Of a DNA stretch of 64,000 nt, positions 54,030-63,932 are shown piece by piece. Within the stretch, counting starts at the first letter, position 1. Each line of letters opens with the position of its first letter. A program made the position numbers and the translations under genes. A model generated the notes under the pieces. The model made no database searches. It saw only the letters and a list, made by a program, of their open reading frames with translations, and was not told the DNA's origin. This DNA comes from Parvularcula bermudensis HTCC2503 (lineage in GTDB: Bacteria > Pseudomonadota > Alphaproteobacteria > Caulobacterales > Parvularculaceae): NCBI RefSeq assembly GCF_000152825.2, contig NC_014414.1, positions 2,582,501 through 2,646,500 of the forward strand, given 5' to 3'.

Positions 54030-54893
54030 ATGGAGCCCCCTCATCGGCCTATCTTCAACGAAGCGGCACGACGTCGCAAACGGCAACGCGCCGCCGCGGG
54101 ATTTATCCAGCACGCCTTTCTCCACGATCGGGCGGTGGACGAGGTGGTGGACCGGCTCGAAGCCATTCTGCGACGCTTCGAGGTCGCGGCGATCTGCGGC
54201 CCCCATGCAAAGGCGTGCCGGTCCGCCCTCCCCCCCGCCGCCAATGTCGGCCGGGCCGTCACAATCGACGACATTGAGGGGGCTGATCTCCTCGCCGCCC
54301 CCGACAAACTCCCCTTGGCTGACGGCAGCGTTGAGCTTGTCGTGTCCTTGATGACCCTCCACGCGGTGAATGATGTCCCCGGTGTGCTGAGAGAAGCCCA
54401 CCGGGTTCTGGCGCCCGATGGATTGTTCCTCGCGGTCTTCCCCGGTGAGCGGTCCTTGTCGGAATTACGAGAGGCATTGCGGCGCGGTGAAGCCGCCATA
54501 ACGGGCAGTGTCGCGCCGAGGATCGCCCCCTTCATCGCGGTCAGGGATGGCGGGCGTCTTCTCCAGCAGGCCGGATTTGCTCTGCCCGTGGCCGATGTCG
54601 ACCATGTACAAGTGGAATATGCACAGTCAGGGCGTCTCTTCGCCGATCTTCGCGGCACCGGGGAAACCAGCGTGCTGCGCGCCGGGCCGAAGGGCGCCTT
54701 GCGCCGAGATGTGCTCGCGGCGGCCCTCGCCGCCTATCAAGACATTGCCCCCGCGCCGGACGGGCGAGAGGGCATCGTGGCGACAGCGGATCTTGTCATT
54801 TTGACGGGATGGAAACCTCATCCCCGGCAGCAAAAGCCCCTCAAGCCGGGAAGTGCAAAGACGTCCCTCGCCAAATTATTCCCGCAAGAATAA
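54030..54893 (+). CDS. SAM-dependent methyltransferase, NDUFAF5/BioC-like
   Basis: ATG 54030 with AAAGGATG nine bases upstream gives 287 residues. The opening IFNEAARRRKRQRAA and the later LPLADGSVELVVSLMTLHAVNDVPG and REAHRVLAPDGLFLAVFPG match the alphaproteobacterial group related to NDUFAF5, a complex I arginine hydroxylase in mitochondria. The usual glycine-rich SAM motif I is weak (AAICGPHA), as in that group. It is divergent from comF, as often seen in alphaproteobacteria. Confidence 0.88.
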   Translation: MEPPHRPIFNEAARRRKRQRAAAGFIQHAFLHDRAVDEVVDRLEAILRRFEVAAICGPHAKACRSALPPAANVGRAVTIDDIEGADLLAAPDKLPLADGSVELVVSLMTLHAVNDVPGVLREAHRVLAPDGLFLAVFPGERSLSELREALRRGEAAITGSVAPRIAPFIAVRDGGRLLQQAGFALPVADVDHVQVEYAQSGRLFADLRGTGETSVLRAGPKGALRRDVLAAALAAYQDIAPAPDGREGIVATADLVILTGWKPHPRQQKPLKPGSAKTSLAKLFPQE

Positions 54894-54903
54894 GGACGGG
54901 CGC

Positions 54904-55089
54904 TCAGGTCGTCCCGTCAAATCCCGAGGCGGCGTCATTGAACGCCTTTTGGAGCCGGGTGCCGGTCTCCCCCTGAACGGCGACCACCAGGGCAACGGCA
55001 ATGATCGCCACGATGAGGCCGTACTCCATCGCTGTGGCCCCCTCCTCATCGCTGAGGAACCATTTCATATATGTGCGTAGTCGTCTCAA
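54904..55089 (-). CDS. Flp/Fap-type pilin
   Basis: The 61-residue Flp pilin has the recognition site EEGATAMEYGLIVAIIAVAL: cleavage is expected at GA in the leader before the hydrophobic helix, with the Glu and Tyr of AMEYGLI conserved. The frame starts at TTG 55089, with AGGGGG five bases before it; ATG 55068 lacks a ribosome site. No tad assembly genes (cpaA-F) are in the window, so this pilin gene is isolated. Confidence 0.9.
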   Translation of the reverse strand: MRRLRTYMKWFLSDEEGATAMEYGLIVAIIAVALVVAVQGETGTRLQKAFNDAASGFDGTT

Positions 55090-55112
55090 ACTGCCCCCTT
55101 AGCCCTTTGTGA

Positions 55113-55499
55113 TCAGGGGAGGAGGTAGTCCCTCACCTGCGCCGCCAAGGGTCGATCGAGTGGCGGCATATCGAGATCGAGGACATCTTTGGGAAGAACC
55201 CATTTTATTTTCTGCCCCTCCTGCGGAGTGGGCGTCCCCGACCATTTTCGACAAAGAAACAACAAGAGAATTAAGGATTGATTGGGATCGAGGGAGAATG
55301 AGAAGGGGGCTAGGCAGGTATCGACCGTTTCGACACCGAGTTCTTCCTTCAATTCCCTGACAAGGGCGTCCGCCGGGCGCTCCCCGGCTTCCACCTTGCC
55401 CCCCGGAAATTCCCACATCCCCGCCCAGTCCTTGGGCGCCGGGCGGGTACACATCAGGAGGCGCCCATCGCGATCGATCAGCCCCGCCGCCGAGACCAA
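55113..55499 (-). CDS. mutT: MutT-type 8-oxo-dGTP diphosphatase
   Basis: The 128-residue Nudix hydrolase has the full box GGKVEAGERPADALVRELKEELGV (about 34-57 by position) with the metal-binding Glu residues. It removes 8-oxo-dGTP from the pool. No ATG or GTG fits. TTG 55499, or a CTG four codons upstream, is the likely start; without the extra codons the first strand (PILVSAAGLID) would be clipped. It lies 13 bp after the parvulin stop. argJ, often between these genes, is missing here. Confidence 0.9.
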   Translation of the reverse strand: MVSAAGLIDRDGRLLMCTRPAPKDWAGMWEFPGGKVEAGERPADALVRELKEELGVETVDTCLAPFSFSLDPNQSLILLLFLCRKWSGTPTPQEGQKIKWVLPKDVLDLDMPPLDRPLAAQVRDYLLP

Positions 55500-55512
55500 A
55501 ATCGGCAGTCCG

Positions 55513-56493
55513 CTACCAGGTGACAGTGCTCGTCTCCGCTAACGCCAACATGCCGCTGGGGGCAGAAAAATCAGCTTCGACCGTCCGGATCGGCCAGCGG
55601 TTGCGGGCCTTGGCAACGGTTTGCGCGAGGGTTTTGCGTTGCAGCTCCGCCATCAAGCGCGGGCGAAGCTCCTCATAGGGCGGGATCTTGACCTCGTTCC
55701 GGCTCTCCACAATCAGCAAATACCAGCCCTCCTCGGTTGCGACCGGGGCACTGACCGTGCCGAGGGGGAGCGCTGCCACAGTCTCGCCAATAGGCGTCGG
55801 CAATTGGCTGACCCGCGTGGGCGGCAGAAGCCCTGCCGAGGATCGCGTCTCGAAATCGAGGGAGACTCGCCGTGCCATGTCACCGAAGGGAATACCCGTC
55901 TGGATCCGCCGCGCCACCGACAGGGCCTCTTTCTCGCTTGAGACGAGGAGCCGCCGCATCACGACGCGACGATCGGCGGCGGCGGCGCGTTGTTCCGCGG
56001 CATAGGCGGCCTTGAGGTGAGTTTCGGAGACTTCGCGTTTGATCGCTTGATCGAGATAGGCGCTGGACAGGATACGGCGCCGCGCGAGGGCCAGCTCCGC
56101 CTTGATCTCCAGCGTCTCATCAAGGCCCTCACGCTCAGCCAGGGCCGCCAGCGCGACCTGATCGGCCATTTCATCGACGAGCCCGGTCTCGAAGAGGGCA
56201 AGGGTCGGCACATTGGCGGTATCGAGAATGTCAGAGATTGCCACCTGCGCTCGAGCATCGGACAGCCGAATCGGTGTCGGCCCGACCTCGGCCAGGATCG
56301 GATCGCCGCCTGTCTCGGCAATGTCCGGAGAGGGGGTCGCGAGAGGACCGTCCACCGCCTGCGCCGCAACCCAGAAAATCGTGCCCAGCGCCCCGATGGC
56401 TGCCAGGCCGTCCCTAAGGCCAAGGCGGCCCCCCGCTTTGACGCAGAGCTGCGCTGGATAAAAAGAGTTGAGCTTCGGCAAAATCTTAATCAT
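55513..56493 (-). CDS. Parvulin-type peptidyl-prolyl isomerase, membrane anchored
   Basis: The protein is about 326 residues from ATG 56493; a TTG at 56520 is possible. One hydrophobic helix (about 30-50) anchors it. A SurA-like N-terminal helical region with LTALFETGLVDEMADQ-type residues is followed by a PpiC rotamase domain (about 185-285) containing RRLLVSSEKEALSVARRI, the internal GIPFGDMARRVS, and PLGTVSAPVATEEGWYLLIV. It faces the periplasm and assists outer membrane protein folding. It is divergent from secA, a usual alphaproteobacterial arrangement. Confidence 0.87.
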   Translation of the reverse strand: MIKILPKLNSFYPAQLCVKAGGRLGLRDGLAAIGALGTIFWVAAQAVDGPLATPSPDIAETGGDPILAEVGPTPIRLSDARAQVAISDILDTANVPTLALFETGLVDEMADQVALAALAEREGLDETLEIKAELALARRRILSSAYLDQAIKREVSETHLKAAYAAEQRAAAADRRVVMRRLLVSSEKEALSVARRIQTGIPFGDMARRVSLDFETRSSAGLLPPTRVSQLPTPIGETVAALPLGTVSAPVATEEGWYLLIVESRNEVKIPPYEELRPRLMAELQRKTLAQTVAKARNRWPIRTVEADFSAPSGMLALAETSTVTW

Positions 56494-56681
56494 TCCTTTC
56501 CATTTGGCCGATGCGCGCAAGAGTCAATAAGCGATAAGGAAACAGGCCCCGCGCCGGTTTGACACTAGAGGGGGGCTTTCTTATCTGTCCGGCACTGCGA
56601 TGCCGAGCTGACGCCGATTGCCGCGCCCCCTCGCCGCACCGCCTCGATATAGCGCCGTCAACCGAAGCGAGATCGCATTTC

Positions 56682-59639
56682 ATGGCTCAGAAATCATTCG
56701 TCCGCCGCCTATTCGGCTCCGCTAATGAGCGCCGGATGAAACCGCTGATGAAGCGGGCCAACGAGATCGACGCCTTGGCCGACCAGATGGCGGCACTCTC
56801 CGACGCAGAAATCATCGAGACGACGGAAAAGTTCAAAGCCCGCCACCGCGACGGTGAGACCCTCGACAGCCTGCTCCCCGAAGCCTTTGCGCTGGTGCGA
56901 GAGGCGGCGGACCGCGCCTTGGGCCTGCGTCCCTATCCCGTTCAGCTGGCGGGGGGCATGGTCATCCAAGGCGGGAACATCGCCGAGATGAAGACCGGTG
57001 AGGGCAAGACCCTCGTGGCCACCCTCCCCGCCTATCTCAACGCCCTGACCGGGAAGGGTGTCCATGTCGTGACGGTCAACGACTATCTCGCCAAACGCGA
57101 CTCAGAATGGATGGCGAAGGTCTATAACGCCCTCGGCATGACCGTCGGTGCCGTCGTTCATGGCATGGACGATGCCCAACGACAGCAGGCCTATGCCGCG
57201 GACATTACCTACGCCACCAATAATCAGCTCGGCTTCGATTACCTCAGGGATAATATGAAGCAGCGGATCGAAGACATGGTGCAGCGGGGCCACCATTTCG
57301 CGATCGTTGATGAGGTCGATTCGATCCTGATCGACGAGGCCCGCACGCCGCTGATCATCTCCGGCCCCACCGAAGACAAATCCGACCTCTATAACGCGAT
57401 CGATGAACTGATCCCCCTATTGGCGGAGGATCACTATGAGGTCGACGAGAAAAACCGCACCATTCAGATGACCGACGATGGCAACGAAGCCATTGAGGAG
57501 TTGCTGCGGGAGCGGGACCTTCTCGAAGGGGATCAGCTTTACGAAGCGGCGAATGTCAGCATCGTCCACCATGTGCAGAACGCGCTGCGGGCGCATAAGC
57601 TCTTCGTCCGCGACAAGGATTATATCGTACAGCGCGACCAGGTGGTCATCATCGATGAATTCACCGGACGGATGATGGAGGGACGGCGCTGGTCCGATGG
57701 GTTGCACCAGGCGGTCGAGGCGAAAGAAAACGTCCGTATCCAACCCGAAAACGTGACCCTCGCCTCGATCACCTTCCAAAACTATTTCCGCCTTTACGAA
57801 AAGCTCTCCGGCATGACCGGCACCGCACTGACCGAAGAGGGCGAATTTCAGGAAATCTACGGCCTGTCGGTTTACGAGGTCCCCACCAATCGCCCGATCG
57901 CGCGGGAGGATCTGGACGACGAACTCTATATGACGGCGAAGGAAAAATATCGCGCCATCGCCGCGCAAATCGCAGAATGCCATTTGCGCGATCAACCGGT
58001 CCTTGTCGGGACGGTTTCGATCGAGAAATCCGAAATTCTCTCCTCCCTCCTCTCCGACAAGCGTTTCTGGAAAGAAACGGCGGCTGTCCTGAGAGAGCGA
58101 GCAGCGGCGCTGAAAGAGGGCAAGCACGACGAACTGATCGCCCAGATGACAAAGCAGGCGGACGACCTAGAGGGCTTGGCTCGCAAACCGATCCCTGTGC
58201 CCCACAATGTTCTCAATGCCCGCTTTCACGAGCAAGAGGCGGAGATCGTCGCCCAGGCGGGGGTTCCCGGCGCGGTGACCATTGCCACGAACATGGCCGG
58301 CCGCGGGACCGATATTCAGCTTGGCGGGTCGGTGGACATGGAGATCATGACCTCGCTTTCCGAGGAGGATGACGCCGAAACCATCGCCCGTAAACGCACA
58401 GAGATCGAAGAGAAAATCCGCTCACAGAAAGAACGCGCCCTTGAAGCCGGCGGGCTCTACGTCCTCGCGACGGAACGCCATGAAAGCCGCCGTATCGACA
58501 ACCAGCTGCGCGGGCGGTCCGGGCGTCAAGGGGACCCTGGCGCGACGAAATTCTTTCTTTCCCTCGATGATGATCTGATGCGGATTTTCGGCTCCGGTAT
58601 GGAGAAGATGCTCAATCGGTTTGGGATCAAGGAAGATGAGTCGATCGAGCATCCCTGGTTCACCAAGGCCGTCGAAAACGCGCAAAAGAAGATCGAGCAG
58701 CGCAATTTCGACATGCGCAAGAACGTCCTCAAATATGATGACGTGATGAACGATCAGCGCCGCGCGATTTTCGAGCAGCGTATCGAGTTCATGAGCGCGA
58801 CCGATGTGTCCGACATTGTCGGCGATATGCGGGCCACCTTTATCGACGATGTCGTTACCACCTATATTCCGCCCAAATCCTATGCCGAGCAATGGGACAC
58901 CGAAGGGCTGAGTGAAGAACTTAAGGCCGTCTTTGGGCTTGAACTGCCGGTGGCGGATTGGGCCGCCGAAGAAGGCGTCGCCGATGCGGAAATCCGCGAA
59001 CGGATTACCGAGGCGGCTCAACAGCGCTGGGCCGCCAAGGAACAGGAATTCGGCGAAGACTTCGTTCGGCAGGTCGAGAAAGAAATCCTGCTTCGGACCA
59101 TCGATACAAATTGGCGGGAGCATTTGCAGATGCTCGACCACCTGCGGTCCGTCGTCGGGTTGCGGGGAATGGGGCAGCGCGATCCCCTCCACGAATTCAA
59201 GACCGAGGCCTTTGCGCTCTTCTCCGGTCTTCTCGAAGACCTTCGGCGGGACGTGACGCGCAATCTGTATCATGTGCAGATCAGGCGGCCGTCGGAAGAG
59301 GATCAGCGCTTCGACATCGAAGAGGCCAAACGCCTTTTGGAAAAACTTCAAGCAGAAGGGCGCCTCGACCCCGCCAGCCTGCAAGAGCGCCATATCGATG
59401 CCACGACCGGGGAAAACGATGCCGGTCACGGCAATCCCGATGCCCCCCAACGGACCTACGGTCAGGCGATCACTCACCGGACACGGCGGTCAGAGCGGGT
59501 CGGTCGGGAAGTCAACGCCGATGATCCGTCCACCTGGGATAAAGTGAGCCGCAACGCCCCCTGCCCCTGTGGATCAGGCAAGAAGTTCAAACATTGCCAC
59601 GGCGACCCCAAGCGGCAAGCAGGACAAGCCGCCGAATAA
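56682..59639 (+). CDS. secA: Preprotein translocase ATPase SecA
   Basis: The 985-residue motor drives proteins through SecYEG. ATG 56682 is chosen because [20 protein letters not shown] is the family's usual opening; the frame is open further upstream. Walker A is MKTGEGKTL, Walker B appears as [17 protein letters not shown], and the second helicase half contains [13 protein letters not shown]. The C-terminal zinc motif [14 protein letters not shown] that binds SecB is complete. The ribosome site is weak. cysK follows 89 bp downstream. Confidence 0.98.
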   Translation: MAQKSFVRRLFGSANERRMKPLMKRANEIDALADQMAALSDAEIIETTEKFKARHRDGETLDSLLPEAFALVREAADRALGLRPYPVQLAGGMVIQGGNIAEMKTGEGKTLVATLPAYLNALTGKGVHVVTVNDYLAKRDSEWMAKVYNALGMTVGAVVHGMDDAQRQQAYAADITYATNNQLGFDYLRDNMKQRIEDMVQRGHHFAIVDEVDSILIDEARTPLIISGPTEDKSDLYNAIDELIPLLAEDHYEVDEKNRTIQMTDDGNEAIEELLRERDLLEGDQLYEAANVSIVHHVQNALRAHKLFVRDKDYIVQRDQVVIIDEFTGRMMEGRRWSDGLHQAVEAKENVRIQPENVTLASITFQNYFRLYEKLSGMTGTALTEEGEFQEIYGLSVYEVPTNRPIAREDLDDELYMTAKEKYRAIAAQIAECHLRDQPVLVGTVSIEKSEILSSLLSDKRFWKETAAVLRERAAALKEGKHDELIAQMTKQADDLEGLARKPIPVPHNVLNARFHEQEAEIVAQAGVPGAVTIATNMAGRGTDIQLGGSVDMEIMTSLSEEDDAETIARKRTEIEEKIRSQKERALEAGGLYVLATERHESRRIDNQLRGRSGRQGDPGATKFFLSLDDDLMRIFGSGMEKMLNRFGIKEDESIEHPWFTKAVENAQKKIEQRNFDMRKNVLKYDDVMNDQRRAIFEQRIEFMSATDVSDIVGDMRATFIDDVVTTYIPPKSYAEQWDTEGLSEELKAVFGLELPVADWAAEEGVADAEIRERITEAAQQRWAAKEQEFGEDFVRQVEKEILLRTIDTNWREHLQMLDHLRSVVGLRGMGQRDPLHEFKTEAFALFSGLLEDLRRDVTRNLYHVQIRRPSEEDQRFDIEEAKRLLEKLQAEGRLDPASLQERHIDATTGENDAGHGNPDAPQRTYGQAITHRTRRSERVGREVNADDPSTWDKVSRNAPCPCGSGKKFKHCHGDPKRQAGQAAE

Positions 59640-59728
59640 GCAGCAGGCGCGATCTTGGCGCAATGACGTCGCCCCTATCGTCCGTTGGCGCCCCGTGCTT
59701 CCATCCCGAACCACGAAAGGGAAGACAA

Positions 59729-60784
59729 ATGACAGAGCCACGAGCCGCCCTAGGGCGCCGCTTCCAGTCGATCCTCGAAACAATCGGCGCAACGCCGGTC
59801 GTGAAGATCAATCGCCTCAGTCCCGAGGGCGTCGATCTGTTCGTGAAGGCGGAATTCTTCAATCCAGGGGCGTCGGTAAAAGACCGTCTCGCCCTCTCGA
59901 TTATCGAGCACGGGGAACGTACCGGTGCCCTGAAACCCGGACAGACCGTCATCGAAGCCACTTCGGGCAATACCGGCATCGGTCTTGCGATGGTTTGCGC
60001 GGCAAAGGGATACCCCTTCGTCTGTACCATGATCGAAACCTTTTCGATCGAGCGACGCAAGCTGATGCGGTATCTTGGCGCAAAGGTGATCTTGACACCG
60101 AAAGAAGAAAAAGGGGTTGGGATGGTCCGTAAGGCAAAGGAACTGGCCGAAGCCAATGGCTGGTTCCTCGCCCGGCAGTTCGAGACCGAGGCCAATGCCG
60201 ATATCCATGAAAAGACCACCGGACCGGAAATTCTCGCTGATTTTGACGGCCATCGCCTCGATGCCTTCGTAACGGGGTTCGGCACGGGCGGCACTGTCAC
60301 GGGGGTCGCGCGGGTCCTGCGCCAGCATCGTCCCGACACCAAAATCATCTTGTCCGAACCCGATACGGCGCAAATGCTGGCGAGCGGCACCCCGCAGGAG
60401 CGGGCGACGGACGGCAGCGCGGCGGCCACCCATCCCGCCTGGTCCCCCCACCCGATCCAGGGCTGGAGCCCGGATTTCATCCCCCTCGTCCTTCAGGAGA
60501 GTATCGACAAGAAGCTCTATGACGCGTTGATCCCGGTCAAAGGAGAGGACGGCATTCACTGGGCCAAGCGGCTGGCCGCCGAGGAAGGCATTTTGACGGG
60601 AATTTCCGGTGGATCGACCTTTGCCGTTGCTCACGACCTCGCTCAGCAAGCCGAAATAGGAAGTGCCATTCTCTGCATGCTTCCCGATACCGCAGAACGC
60701 TATCTGTCGACCCCGCTCTTCGCTGATATCAGCGCCGAAATGAACGACGAAGAAGTGGCGATCTTCAACGGCCCGATCATCTAA
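59729..60784 (+). CDS. cysK: Cysteine synthase A
   Basis: The 351-residue PLP enzyme makes cysteine from O-acetylserine and sulphide. The PLP lysine is in NPGASVKDR, the substrate loop is EATSGNTGIGLA, and the phosphate-cradle glycines are in TGFGTGGTVTG. It is slightly longer than E. coli CysK because of an insert around QERATDGSAAATHPAW, seen in an alphaproteobacterial subgroup. ATG 59729 has AAGGGAAG upstream; the frame's earlier start lies within secA. It ends 35 bp before convergent lolD. Confidence 0.96.
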   Translation: MTEPRAALGRRFQSILETIGATPVVKINRLSPEGVDLFVKAEFFNPGASVKDRLALSIIEHGERTGALKPGQTVIEATSGNTGIGLAMVCAAKGYPFVCTMIETFSIERRKLMRYLGAKVILTPKEEKGVGMVRKAKELAEANGWFLARQFETEANADIHEKTTGPEILADFDGHRLDAFVTGFGTGGTVTGVARVLRQHRPDTKIILSEPDTAQMLASGTPQERATDGSAAATHPAWSPHPIQGWSPDFIPLVLQESIDKKLYDALIPVKGEDGIHWAKRLAAEEGILTGISGGSTFAVAHDLAQQAEIGSAILCMLPDTAERYLSTPLFADISAEMNDEEVAIFNGPII

Positions 60785-60819
60785 CCTGTCGACACCGCGG
60801 ATGGTCGGCTCGCCCCCCC

Positions 60820-61542
60820 TCAAATGAGAGCCGCGCCATCCGGTACGGTCGTCTCGACGAGGCGATGGTCGTCGATATGAATGACACGGTCCATCTGGGC
60901 CGCAAGGGATCGATCATGGGTGGCGATCATCGCGGCCAACCCCTCTTGGCGGACAAGGGTCAACAACGCCGCAAAAACCCGGCCTGACGTATCGACATCA
61001 AGGTTGCCTGTTGGCTCATCGGCCAGAAGGAGACGGGGTTGGTTTGCTAAGGCCCTGGCGATCGCCGCGCGCTGCTTCTCCCCGCCGGAAAGCTGCGCGG
61101 GCTGATGGTCCAGTCGATGATCGAGCCCCATCTGGCTCAACAAATCAGTGGCCCGCGCCTCCGCCGCCTTGGGGGAAACCCCGGCGATCCGTAGGGGAAA
61201 GGCCACATTCTGACGGGCCGTAAATTCCGGAAGAAGATGGTGAAACTGATAGACGAAGCCGATCTTTTCCCGCCGGACGGCCGTGCGCTCTCTGCTCGAC
61301 AGGCGCGACACCTCGCCCCCCTCGATCAGGACGGTGCCCGCGGTCGGCGCCTCCAATAATCCCGCGATATGGAGCAAAGAGGATTTTCCGGAGCCTGACG
61401 GTCCCAATAGGCCGACGATCTCCCCCGCAGCGATAGAGAGAGTCGCCTCTTCAAGAATAATGAGGTCGCCATAGGCCCGCTTGATCCCCTCAAGCCGCAA
61501 CACCGGCGCTTCATTGGGCGCACTCGACCGGACCTCATTCAT
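60820..61542 (-). CDS. lolD: Lipoprotein release ATPase LolD
   Basis: The ATG at 61542 gives 240 residues. Walker A (GPSGSGKSS), the signature (LSGGEKQRAAIARAL) and Walker B (LLLADEPTGNLD) are intact. It powers release of lipoproteins from the inner membrane for transfer to LolA. It overlaps the permease gene by eight bases, so they are translationally coupled. Alphaproteobacteria use a single permease type (LolC/LolF homodimer), and one permease gene is present here. Confidence 0.95.
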   Translation of the reverse strand: MNEVRSSAPNEAPVLRLEGIKRAYGDLIILEEATLSIAAGEIVGLLGPSGSGKSSLLHIAGLLEAPTAGTVLIEGGEVSRLSSRERTAVRREKIGFVYQFHHLLPEFTARQNVAFPLRIAGVSPKAAEARATDLLSQMGLDHRLDHQPAQLSGGEKQRAAIARALANQPRLLLADEPTGNLDVDTSGRVFAALLTLVRQEGLAAMIATHDRSLAAQMDRVIHIDDHRLVETTVPDGAALI

Positions 61543-62824
61543 AGCGCAAGGCCTCAACCGGATCGACCCGCGAGGCCCGCCAAGCGGGATAGGCGGAGAA
61601 AACAAAAGACATGCCGAGGGCAAAGCTCACCACGATCAGCACTTCTCGCCATTCGAATATCGCCGGGATCTCTTCGAGGTAATAAACATTCGGGTTGAAC
61701 AGTCGGAAGCCGAACACCGCCGACAATGCCCGTTCGATCAAGGACAGGTTACTGATAATCAGGGCTCCAAGGCCGACGCCCGCCAGAGCGCCCAGAACGC
61801 CGATGATGGCGCCGGTCAGGAGGAACATGCGCATCACCATGCCCTCGGTCGCGCCCATCGTCCGCATCACCGCGATATCGCCGCGCTTGTCCTTCACCAA
61901 CATGACAAGGCCGGAAACGATCAGCAAGGTGGCGACGGCAACAATCATCAGCATCAAGATCCTCATCAAGCCCCTCTCCGCCTGGACGGCATTGAAAAGA
62001 TCCGCATTACGATCGCGCCAGTCGGAGAGATAGGCCGCCTCCCCCGCCGCCGCCTGGATGGCCGGTAGAACAAGATCAGGGGTCAGGGGATCGGAAATCC
62101 TGAGTTCAATCTCCGTCACCTCCCCCGGTCGTCGCGCAAACCGTTGAGCCTGCTCAAGGGGGAGATACATATAATACTGGTCGAAGAAAGAATTCCCGAC
62201 GCTGAAGATCGCCCCGACACGATACTGAATTTGCGTGGTCGGTGTTCTGCCAAAGGGGGTTTCCGCTCCACCGGCCGTAATCGCGCTGATCACATCCCCC
62301 ACCGAGGCGCCGAGGAGCCGCGAAAGCCCCACGCCGATCGCAACCTCGCGCTGGCCGGTTTCACCAGCCCCAAAGGTATCAAGGCTTCCCGCCCTCACCC
62401 CGTCCGCGATATCCTCAATCGCGCGCAAATCCTCCGCGGTAATGCCGATGGTCTGCGCCGCGCTTTGCCCCCGCGGACCGACGAGATAGGTCTCAATCCG
62501 CAAAACAGGCGTTGCCCGCTTGACGAAGGTCAGGTCTTCGATCCGCGAGATCTGTTGGGCCCGATCCACAGACTCTGTGTTCTGAACAAAAACATGCCCA
62601 TTGACGCTCAACAATTGGGACAACAAATTGACGCGAAATCCCTGAAAAACACTCATGACCACAATCAATGTCGCCACCGATAACATAATACCGGAAAAAG
62701 CAATGAGGGTGATCAGCGAGACTCCGGCCCCGCGGCGGGTCGCCCCAAGATATCGGCGCGCCACAGACCATTCGAAGCGGCCAAATGGCCGAGCCCGACC
62801 AGCGGTCGGCGCGAATGCGGTCAT
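61535..62824 (-). CDS. lolC: Lipoprotein release permease LolC/LolE family
   Basis: The 429-residue permease starts at ATG 62824 with GGAGATA eight bases upstream; the frame to 62893 is disfavoured. The first helix lies at about 38-58 with SLITLIAFSGIMLSVATLIVVMSVFQGF, the signature of LolC/E. A large periplasmic domain and three C-terminal helices follow. The ATGA at its start overlaps the stop of the metallophosphoesterase gene by four bases. Its partner is LolD. Confidence 0.94.
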   Translation of the reverse strand: MTAFAPTAGRARPFGRFEWSVARRYLGATRRGAGVSLITLIAFSGIMLSVATLIVVMSVFQGFRVNLLSQLLSVNGHVFVQNTESVDRAQQISRIEDLTFVKRATPVLRIETYLVGPRGQSAAQTIGITAEDLRAIEDIADGVRAGSLDTFGAGETGQREVAIGVGLSRLLGASVGDVISAITAGGAETPFGRTPTTQIQYRVGAIFSVGNSFFDQYYMYLPLEQAQRFARRPGEVTEIELRISDPLTPDLVLPAIQAAAGEAAYLSDWRDRNADLFNAVQAERGLMRILMLMIVAVATLLIVSGLVMLVKDKRGDIAVMRTMGATEGMVMRMFLLTGAIIGVLGALAGVGLGALIISNLSLIERALSAVFGFRLFNPNVYYLEEIPAIFEWREVLIVVSFALGMSFVFSAYPAWRASRVDPVEALRYE

Positions 62825-63816
62825 GATGATATCTCCGTGGCCCCGATGTCTTCGGCCGGGATCCTCCTGCCATGGGGCGGCAGCAGCATCCATCCCGTAT
62901 CATTCTTTTCGCAGCGATCGATCTGAAGGCGGAGGAGGTCGACCCGTGGCGGCACGTTGAACCGTAACGGTAGGCCTGTCATCCCGACCCCTGACGTCAC
63001 AAAGAGCTGGCCCGAGGGGGTCGACGCCAGCCCATACCGCAAAATATCACAGGCGAAGGTCAGGCGGCAGGTCACGCCGGGCAAAAACACCTGACCGCCA
63101 TGGGTATGGCCCGCCACCATCAGATCGAATCGGCCAGTTCTTGGGTCGGTAATCGCCTCGGGATTATGCTCGATCACGATGGTCGGCATCGGCGCCGCAC
63201 TGCGCGGCGGCACCATGTCCAAGCCCTCCATCGTCGCCTGCTGATAATCCCGATAGCCAAGAAGGCGCAAATATTTGCCCTCCCCCTTGAAAATCGCTTC
63301 CCCTGGATTGAGCAAGGTAATGTCGGCGGCTTCCAATGCCTTGATCAAGTCGTCGCCATAGTCCGGCCCCGGATAGCCGACATCGTGGTTCCCAAGAACC
63401 GCGTAGACAGGCGCCTCAATGGCGGCAAAAGGAGCAAACGCATCCTTCAAACGAGCGGAATGCAGATTATTCGTGAAATCACCCGGCATGAGAACCAGAT
63501 CTGGATCGAGGCTATTCACCGTACGAACGATCCGCTGCATGGAGGGCGTATTGGCAAACGACCCTCGGTGAAAATCAGCCACCACCGCCATATCGATCGT
63601 GCCCGGCAGGCCGGAGCCACAGAGCTCCACCGGCGTTTCGAAGACCAATAGCCGATAAGGTTCGATGAACCGGGCCCAGACCCCAAGCCCAAGCACAGCG
63701 GCGAGGATGAAGGTTGCTAGCCGTGTTGCAGGGCCGCCCCCCCGCACACTCAGCCAGACGGCAAGAAGGAAAATCGGAAGGAGGAGAAAGCTCCCCCAAT
63801 AGATTACCGTCTGCAT
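62821..63816 (-). CDS. Membrane metallophosphoesterase
   Basis: The 331-residue protein has two N-terminal membrane helices (about 4-25 and 33-52) and a calcineurin-like phosphoesterase domain. The metal-binding motifs appear in order: DFHRG, MPGDFTN, GNHDVG and GHTHGGQ, all intact. It resembles the YkuE/YaeI-type phosphodiesterases; lipid or nucleotide substrates are possible. It is the first gene of an operon with lolC and lolD, as the four-base overlap shows. No clear ribosome site precedes ATG 63816. Confidence 0.9.
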   Translation of the reverse strand: MQTVIYWGSFLLLPIFLLAVWLSVRGGGPATRLATFILAAVLGLGVWARFIEPYRLLVFETPVELCGSGLPGTIDMAVVADFHRGSFANTPSMQRIVRTVNSLDPDLVLMPGDFTNNLHSARLKDAFAPFAAIEAPVYAVLGNHDVGYPGPDYGDDLIKALEAADITLLNPGEAIFKGEGKYLRLLGYRDYQQATMEGLDMVPPRSAAPMPTIVIEHNPEAITDPRTGRFDLMVAGHTHGGQVFLPGVTCRLTFACDILRYGLASTPSGQLFVTSGVGMTGLPLRFNVPPRVDLLRLQIDRCEKNDTGWMLLPPHGRRIPAEDIGATEISS

Positions 63817-63932
63817 AATACCGCCGACACCACTTCGTTCTTGTCACACCGTCTTCGACCAGCTTGCCCCCCAAGGGGCTAGTGCCATCGAGCGCCCCAA
63901 GCGCCGCCCGCCCAGTGGCCCCAGCTCATCTC

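Noticed and set aside
53988-54401. N-terminal extension of the comF frame
   Set aside because: It runs antisense through the divergent methyltransferase gene, and the ComF domain starts after 53987.
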